A stretch of DNA of 64,000 nt from Rhizohabitans arisaemae (GTDB taxonomy: Bacteria; Actinomycetota; Actinomycetes; Streptosporangiales; Streptosporangiaceae): the NCBI RefSeq assembly GCF_025996515.1, contig NZ_BLRH01000029.1, positions 62,001 through 126,000 on the forward strand. Direction: 5' to 3'. The position numbers were made by a program, and so were the translations under genes. Shown here piece after piece: positions 58,928-64,000 of the stretch; position 1 is the stretch's first letter, and every line of letters starts with the position of its first letter. The notes beneath the pieces are model-generated. The model was not told the DNA's origin. It saw nothing but the letters and a program-made list of their open reading frames with translations, and made no database searches.

Positions 58928-60988
58928 GTGACGTCCTTCGGTCGGAGCACGCCGTTGCCGGCCGCGGCCGGTGCGCAGGACCAGACCCCGCCGATTCGCG
59001 ACGCCGGTGAACTCATCGCCGAGTACGACGCGGAGCGGCCGGCCCGCCGGCTCACCGGCCACCTCACCCACGTCGTCGGGGCACTGGCGCTCGGCGTCTC
59101 GCTTTACGCGCTCTACGCGGTCTTCAATCCCATCCCGGTGCTGCCGTACCGGATGGGCTTCCTCGCCGCGGTGTTGCCGTTGACGTTCCTGGCCTATCGC
59201 CCGGGCCTGCGGGTGCCTCGGTGGTTCGCGCGGTCCGCCTCGGGGAACGTTCCGGCCCTCGACAACCCCGGGATCGTGGACTGGATCCTCGCCGGGGCCT
59301 CCGTCGTGGTGTGCGCCTATCCGCTGGTGGCGTTCGATGAGTTCATCCGGCGCACCTTCGCCCCCTCGGCGCTTGATCTGATCATGGGTGCGGGCTGCGT
59401 GCTCCTGGTGCTGGAGGCGACCCGCCGCACGGTGGGGGCGATCCTGCCGGTGATCTGCGTGGGGTTCGTCGGCTACGCCTACTACGGCGGCTACCTGCCC
59501 CTCGACTGGGTCGTCGGGCACCGCGGCTACGACCTCGAGCGGATCGTCGTCCAGTTGTACATGGGGACGGAGGGCCTGTTCGGCGTGCCGCTCGACGTGG
59601 CGGCGAGCTACATCGTGCTCTTCACGATCTACGGCGCGGTGCTCGAATACTCGGGAGCTGGGGCGTTCTTCGTGAACATCTCGTTCGCGGCGTTCCGCCG
59701 TTCCGCCGCCGCCCCCGGCCGTACCGTCACACTGGCCGGCTTCCTGCTCGGCACGGTCTCCGGATCGGGTACGGCGACCGCGGTCTCGCTGGGCAGCGTG
59801 GCCTGGCCGATCCTGCGGCGCGCCGGCTATCCGCGGGAGCAGGGTGGAGGCGTCCTCGCCGCGGCCGGGATCGGCGCGATCCTGTCCCCGCCGACGCTCG
59901 GCGCGGCCGCCTTCATCATCGCCGAGTACCTCAAGGTGTCCTACCTGGCCGTGCTGCTCTACGCGACCGTGCCGACGCTCCTGTACTACCTGGGGATCAT
60001 CCTGGCCGTCGAGATGGACGCCCGCCGGTTCGGCACGCGCGGGGTCGAGGTGGCGGCCGACTCCCCCTGGCGGCTGCTGGGGCGTTTCGGCTACCACTTC
60101 TCCTCGCTGATCGCGATCGTGGTGCTGATGGCGCTGGGGGTCTCGCCGTTCCGCGCGGTCGTCTACGCCACCGTCATGGCGTTCCTGCTGTCGTTTCTGG
60201 ACCGTGAGCACCGGCTCGGGCCACGCCGTGCCGCCCAGGCCCTCTCGGCGGGGACACTCGGCGTGCTGCCCGTCGCCGCGACCACGGCCGCCGCCGGAAT
60301 CATCGTCGGCGTCGTGACCCTGACCGCCCTCGGGCTGAAGGGCTCACGGATCATCGTCGACCTGGCGGGGGGCGAACTGGTCCTGACCGCCGTGGTCGCG
60401 GCGCTCGCGGTGCTGATCCTCGGGCTCGCCGTACCGGTGACCGCGTCGTTCATCATCGCGGCCGTCATCATCGGACCCGCGCTCCAGAGCCTCGGCGTGC
60501 CGTCCGAGGCGGCCTACATGTTCATCTTCTACTACGCGGTCCTCTCCGAGGTGACGCCGCCGACGGCGCTGGCCGCGGTCGCCGCCTCGGCGATCACGGG
60601 GGGCAACGCGTTCAAGACGATGATGATGACCTGGAAGTACACGCTTCCGGCCTTCCTGGTTCCCTTCGCCTTCGTCCTGGCACCCGCCGGCCGCGCGTTG
60701 CTCTGGCAGGCCCCGCTGCCCCAGGTCCTCCTGGCGCTGGCCGTCTCCGGCCTCGCCGTGGCCGCGCTGGCCGTCGCCACCGGGGGCTGGATGATCCACC
60801 GTGCCGCGTGGCCCGAGCGGCTCCTGGCGGCGGGCGCGGCGATCACGCTCCTCTCCCTCCAACCGGCCGCCGTCGCGACGGGGCTGGCCCTGCTCGCCGC
60901 CGCTCTTCTCGTCCACCTGGTTCTGCGGCGGTCCGCCGCCGGCCGGGGCCGGAGCTCCGTTGCCCACCAAGCGAAGGAAGGGAAATGA
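58928..60988 (+). CDS. TRAP transporter permease, fused 4TM/12TM type
   Basis: 686 residues joining the small (DctQ-like) and large (DctM-like) subunits, the usual TAXI-TRAP form. Multiple hydrophobic helices from residue 45 on. Family motifs: GTVSGSGTATAVSLGSVAWP, GAILSPPTLGAAAFI and EVTPPTALAAVAASAI. Imports a dicarboxylate or amino acid with sodium. GTG 58928 after GGGGTGAAAGG; longer frame rejected. Overlaps the binding-protein gene by 4 bases. Confidence 0.93.
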   Translation: MTSFGRSTPLPAAAGAQDQTPPIRDAGELIAEYDAERPARRLTGHLTHVVGALALGVSLYALYAVFNPIPVLPYRMGFLAAVLPLTFLAYRPGLRVPRWFARSASGNVPALDNPGIVDWILAGASVVVCAYPLVAFDEFIRRTFAPSALDLIMGAGCVLLVLEATRRTVGAILPVICVGFVGYAYYGGYLPLDWVVGHRGYDLERIVVQLYMGTEGLFGVPLDVAASYIVLFTIYGAVLEYSGAGAFFVNISFAAFRRSAAAPGRTVTLAGFLLGTVSGSGTATAVSLGSVAWPILRRAGYPREQGGGVLAAAGIGAILSPPTLGAAAFIIAEYLKVSYLAVLLYATVPTLLYYLGIILAVEMDARRFGTRGVEVAADSPWRLLGRFGYHFSSLIAIVVLMALGVSPFRAVVYATVMAFLLSFLDREHRLGPRRAAQALSAGTLGVLPVAATTAAAGIIVGVVTLTALGLKGSRIIVDLAGGELVLTAVVAALAVLILGLAVPVTASFIIAAVIIGPALQSLGVPSEAAYMFIFYYAVLSEVTPPTALAAVAASAITGGNAFKTMMMTWKYTLPAFLVPFAFVLAPAGRALLWQAPLPQVLLALAVSGLAVAALAVATGGWMIHRAAWPERLLAAGAAITLLSLQPAAVATGLALLAAALLVHLVLRRSAAGRGRSSVAHQAKEGK

Positions 60989-61962
60989 TGCGATCCCCAA
61001 CCCGGTTCGGCGCCGTCGTGCTCGGCCTGATCGTCGTCCTCGCCGCCTGCGGCGGCGAACGCCGGAGCTCTGCGGACCCGGGTCTCTACAAGGGAGGGCG
61101 GCTGTCCATCGCCACCGGGAACACCACCGGGGTGTACTACCAGCTCGGCGGAGGCTACGCCGATCTGATCACCAGGAACCTGTCGGGCTACCAGGTCACC
61201 GCCGAGGCGACCGGCGCCTCGGTCGAGAACATCCAGCGGGTGGTACGGGGCGACGCCGACATCGCCTTCACCTTGGCCGACGCGGCGAGCGACGCGGCCA
61301 CCGGCAAAGGCGCCTTCACCGGCCGGCAGCCGATCCGGGCCCTGGCCCGCATCTACACCAACTACACCCACGTGATCGCCCGCACGGACGCGCGTATCCG
61401 CTCGGTCGCCGACATGAAGGGCAAGCGGGTATCCACCGGTTCGCCCAACTCCGGCACCGAGAACATCGCGCTGCGGCTGCTCAAGGCGGCCGGGCTCAAC
61501 CCCGAGTCCGACATCCGCAAGCAGGCGCTCTCCCTGCCGGAGACGGTGCAGGGGATCAAGGACGGCACCTTGGACGCGCTGTTCTGGTCCGGCGGCCTGC
61601 CCACCGGCGGGATCACCGATCTCACCACGAGTCTCAAGGACGCCGTCGTCTTCGTCCCGATCGACGACCTGCTGCCGAAGCTCGTGGCGGAGTACGGACC
61701 GGTCTACCAGGCCGCCGATCTGAAGCGGGACGTGTACGGCGCCGCCCAGGACGTGCCGACCGTCGCCGTGCCCAACCTGTTGATCGTTTCGGACAGGATG
61801 CCGGCCAAACTCGCCGGGGACCTCACCAGGGTCCTGTTCGCGCATCAGGCGGACCTGGTGAAGGTCCATCCCGAGGCGGGCAACATCTCGCGGCAGGAGG
61901 CACCCAAGACCGACCCGGTCGACCTCCACGACGGGGCACGGCAGTTCTACGGGGCCTCCTGA
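60985..61962 (+). CDS. TAXI-family TRAP solute-binding lipoprotein
   Basis: 325 residues, ATG 60985 overlapping the permease stop and preceded by GAAGG. Signal with lipobox VLAACGG (Cys about 22). SIATGNTTGVYYQLGGGYAD, NTGTE-like SGTENIALRLL, DALFWSGGLP and a C-terminal LHDGARQFY show the TAXI fold. Supplies substrate to the fused permease. Clearly homologous to the protein at 57044, so duplicated within the locus, one copy per operon. Glutamate- or oxoglutarate-like ligands are common for the family. Confidence 0.93.
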   Translation: MMRSPTRFGAVVLGLIVVLAACGGERRSSADPGLYKGGRLSIATGNTTGVYYQLGGGYADLITRNLSGYQVTAEATGASVENIQRVVRGDADIAFTLADAASDAATGKGAFTGRQPIRALARIYTNYTHVIARTDARIRSVADMKGKRVSTGSPNSGTENIALRLLKAAGLNPESDIRKQALSLPETVQGIKDGTLDALFWSGGLPTGGITDLTTSLKDAVVFVPIDDLLPKLVAEYGPVYQAADLKRDVYGAAQDVPTVAVPNLLIVSDRMPAKLAGDLTRVLFAHQADLVKVHPEAGNISRQEAPKTDPVDLHDGARQFYGAS

Positions 61963-61965
61963 ACC

Positions 61966-62084
61966 CTCGGTGACGGAGGCACGTCGGCGTGCACGGATTC
62001 GCCCGCCTGCCACAGGGGCGCAGGCGGGCGAATCCGGATCCCGATGCGGAATTCGACACTGCGGTACGTGTCTCCGTCACCGAG
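61966..62084. repeat. Nested inverted repeats between convergent genes (terminator, or small element)
   Basis: Outer arms: CTCGGTGACGGAGGCACG (61966-61983) and CGTGTCTCCGTCACCGAG (62067-62084), 17 of 18 paired. Inner arms: GGATTCGCCCGCCTGC (61995-62010) and its exact complement (62020-62035), 9-base loop. A further 7-bp CGAGCCC/GGGCTCG stem overlaps the right end. The inner hairpin is an obvious terminator of the TRAP operon. The long outer arms are unusual for a terminator. Confidence 0.75.
61995..62035. terminator. Perfect 16-bp terminator hairpin after the TRAP operon
   Basis: 16 paired bases with a 9-base loop, 32 bases after the TAXI stop. No T-run, as typical in high-GC genomes. Could act in both directions, serving the secreted-protein gene at 62166 as well. 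Confidence 0.7.
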
Positions 62085-62165
62085 CCCCTCCGGTGAAGGG
62101 CTCGGCGATGGAGATCGCAGTGAAGTCGGCGTTGCTGTCGCGGTCCCGTCGGCGATCGGGGAGCC

Positions 62166-62756
62166 TCAGTTCCAGGTCGCGTTCCTGAGGATCCCGGGCA
62201 GGCCCGGCGTGTTCCACTGGTCGACGATTAGGATCTTCGATATCGGCAGGTACCACTCGCGCTGGTTAAAGCGCTTGATCTTGCCGTTGTAGCACTGGGT
62301 TCTCCAGTTGTGATAGTCCGCCTTATGTCCGGGGCCGATCTGGCGCAGCCCCTTGCCCACGAGTTTGAATCCCCCGACGAGTGACGCGTTCTTCTTGACG
62401 GGGCAGTGCACGACCCCGGTAGACGTGTAGAACGGGCTGCCGGGAGTGTAGGGGTTGAAGAACTCGTTGCCTATCTCGATTGTTTTGGGGCCGTAAACCC
62501 AGAAGCCATCGCAAACAAAACCTTCTTTACGGGGGTTGGCGCAGGAGCCGGTCACGACACGCACCTGGTCGTACTCGAGTCTGTACACCTTCCAGGACTT
62601 CGGAATCGTCAGAGTGAGGCCCTTGCGGAGGTGGAGGGACTTGGTGCCGGACTCCACGGTGGACGCCACAGCCGGGGTGGTGAGCAGAATGGAGGCGGTG
62701 ACGGCAATCAATGTCAATGGGGCGATTCTCCGCAGCGGCCCTATGCTGACTTTCAT
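62166..62756 (-). CDS. Small secreted protein with four Cys in the mature part
   Basis: 196 residues. Sec signal peptide (MKVSIGPLRRIAPLTLIAVT and on, likely cut after TPAVAS). The mature 165 residues contain four Cys (SCANPRKEGFVCDGF, VVHCPVKK, RTQCYNGK), likely two disulphides, and mostly beta-strand: LTLTIPKSWKVYRLEYDQV resembles small actinobacterial secreted domains of unknown role. ATG with AAAGGA 7 bases upstream. Convergent with the TRAP operon. Not recognised. Confidence 0.8.
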   Translation of the reverse strand: MKVSIGPLRRIAPLTLIAVTASILLTTPAVASTVESGTKSLHLRKGLTLTIPKSWKVYRLEYDQVRVVTGSCANPRKEGFVCDGFWVYGPKTIEIGNEFFNPYTPGSPFYTSTGVVHCPVKKNASLVGGFKLVGKGLRQIGPGHKADYHNWRTQCYNGKIKRFNQREWYLPISKILIVDQWNTPGLPGILRNATWN

Positions 62757-62931
62757 GGAACATTCCTTTCGTCATCCGGATAGACGTGACGCGGGACCGA
62801 AAGGTTGGGACACGAATCAATAACGGGGAGTGTGTTTCTTTCTCTCCGGTTGTCCCTGCCACGGGACAAAAACATCAGGCTCTGATGTGCACTGAAAGAC
62901 GGACGAGCCCATCGTCGGCTGAAACGTGCCG

Positions 62932-64000
62932 TCAGGTCGCGTTCGTGGCGGGATCCGGGGTTGGGGTTCGGTCCTTCGCCTGCGGTTCCTCGCTTTCGGC
63001 GGTTCCGACGTCCCGTAGGGCGATCGCGGACAGTGCCGCCAGGATCGCGATGCAGACGGCGCCGGCGAAGGCGGCCAGGTGCAGGCCGGAGAGGAACGCG
63101 TCCTTGGCCTGTTCCAGCAGGCCGTCGGGGAGACGCGAGGCCACCGAGGAGGCACCGGAGAGGCTGTCCCGGGTCGCGGTCACGATCTCGGCGGGCACCC
63201 CGGCCGGGATACGGTCGTCGATCCGGGCGCGGTAGACGGCGCCTGCGAGGCTTCCCAGCGTGGCGACTCCCAGGGCGAGGCCCAGCTCCTGGACCATCTC
63301 CGACATCGCGGAGGCCGATCCGGCCTTGGCCGGCGGGGACGCCCCGACCACCAGGTCGGTGCCCAGCGCCGCGATGGCGCCCAGGCCGAAGTAGACCAGG
63401 GAGAAACCCGCCACGGCCAGGCCGGGACCGGACGAGATCTCCACCTGGGTGAGCAGCAGATACCCCACCGTGGAGACGGCCAGGGTTCCGGCCATCACGT
63501 ATCCGGGGCGGATGCGCCGGGCGACCAGCGGCGCCCCGATCGCCGCCGCGAACATCATCAGGGCGGGGGGTCCCATCCACGCCCCGGCGGTCAGCGGGGG
63601 CAGTTCCTTCACGAGCTGCAGGTACTGCGTGACCAGCAGCATGACGCCGCCGACTCCGACCAGGCCGACGAGAAGGACGCTCAGCGCGGCGCTGAGGGCA
63701 CGGCCCGCGAACAGTCGTACATCCAGCAAGGGGTTGGGCAGGTGGAGCTGGCGCCGGACGAAAATCACGGCGAACGCCGCTCCGCCGAGAAGGGCCAGGC
63801 CCGGCTGGGTCGTGAGCCCGTCCTTGGCGGCTTCTTTGATGCCGTAGATCACCGGCAGGATGGCGGCGAGGGAGAGGGCGACACTCGGCAGGTCGAAGCG
63901 GCCGCTCCGCGGGGCGCGATACTCCGGTACCAGGAAAGGTGCGGTGATCAGGAGAAGGCCGCTGACCGGGACCGCGATCAGGAACGAGGAACCCCACCAG
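62932..64000 (-). CDS. MFS drug exporter, DHA2 (QacA/SmvA) family, 5' end outside window
   Basis: The frame runs off the right edge; 356 residues of the C-terminal part are present, about eight helices. WWGSSFLIAVPV at the edge matches the TM6 region of QacA-like proteins, FDLPSVALSLAAILPVIYGI and LVTQYLQLVKELPPL follow as expected, and a hydrophilic tail closes it. Exports cationic drugs in known relatives. Start and N-terminal third lie upstream. The stretch 62757-62931 holds no gene. Confidence 0.9.
   Translation of the reverse strand, partial: WWGSSFLIAVPVSGLLLITAPFLVPEYRAPRSGRFDLPSVALSLAAILPVIYGIKEAAKDGLTTQPGLALLGGAAFAVIFVRRQLHLPNPLLDVRLFAGRALSAALSVLLVGLVGVGGVMLLVTQYLQLVKELPPLTAGAWMGPPALMMFAAAIGAPLVARRIRPGYVMAGTLAVSTVGYLLLTQVEISSGPGLAVAGFSLVYFGLGAIAALGTDLVVGASPPAKAGSASAMSEMVQELGLALGVATLGSLAGAVYRARIDDRIPAGVPAEIVTATRDSLSGASSVASRLPDGLLEQAKDAFLSGLHLAAFAGAVCIAILAALSAIALRDVGTAESEEPQAKDRTPTPDPATNAT

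Noticed and set aside
1-64000. tRNA, rRNA, riboswitch, integrase, transposase and attachment sites
   Set aside because: None could be recognised by eye on either strand; absence of weak or divergent examples cannot be proved without covariance-model or profile searches.

Overview
The DNA is GC-rich throughout, with strongly GC-biased third codon positions, many GTG starts, Shine-Dalgarno motifs of the GGAGG type, F420-type enzymes, Tat and lipoprotein signals and no outer-membrane genes. This points to a filamentous actinobacterium; a Streptosporangiales-like host is my guess, not something the sequence proves. No rRNA, tRNA, CRISPR array or intact insertion sequence was seen. Both ends cut genes: an RND pump at the left, a QacA-type exporter at the right.

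Layout. 1-6310: two heavy-metal-type RND pumps flanking a very small adaptor-like lipoprotein. 6336-8847: a carotenoid-oxygenase gene divergent from a regulator with fused GntR and TetR DNA-binding domains, with two different repeat motifs between them. 9137-14714: a giant P-type ATPase, a 45-residue ORF upstream of it and a divergent His-rich membrane protein with a Lys-rich tail. 14870-17896: drug exporter plus PPOX flavoprotein, then a metallo-beta-lactamase-fold hydrolase. 17908-24468: a self-contained alditol-type PTS operon (DeoR regulator, PfkB kinase, EIIC, EIIB, EIIA, zinc dehydrogenase, HPr, EI), followed by a small broken duplicate of ptsI.

25368-36267 is the most interesting region: a RiPP cluster. 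A LuxR/LAL regulator, two M16 peptidases (one catalytic, one not), an ABC exporter, an F420-type LLM reductase, a HopA1-like protein and an APH-like kinase face an array of five tandem precursor genes on the other strand. Four are intact, one is decayed, and all except part of the decayed one are too short to stand out as ORFs. The leaders are nearly identical. The cores contain no Cys, and in two of them Ser/Thr alternates perfectly with hydrophobic residues for 20-22 positions; one ends in alternating Trp and Tyr. Kinase plus lyase dehydration followed by reduction would yield alternating L- and D-residues, so I infer a ribosomal peptide of beta-helical, gramicidin-like type. That product is a hypothesis.

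36547-49067: a D-amino-acid or D-peptide salvage locus. It has a serine hydrolase, a complete oligopeptide ABC importer, an N-acyl-D-amino-acid deacylase homologue, an IclR regulator with a double-dyad operator over the importer promoter, KDPG-type aldolase, PfkB kinase, D-Ser/D-Thr PLP enzyme and RidA. 49557-51627: zinc-ribbon protein, CGNR-type regulator and MFS transporter. 52119-55312: an unrecognised trio (two proteins sharing an SGRPNP motif and a 54-residue Tat-signal peptide) and an AAA ATPase. 55681-61962: a two-component system with two TAXI binding proteins and a fused TRAP permease. 62166-64000: a small secreted Cys-containing protein and the truncated exporter.
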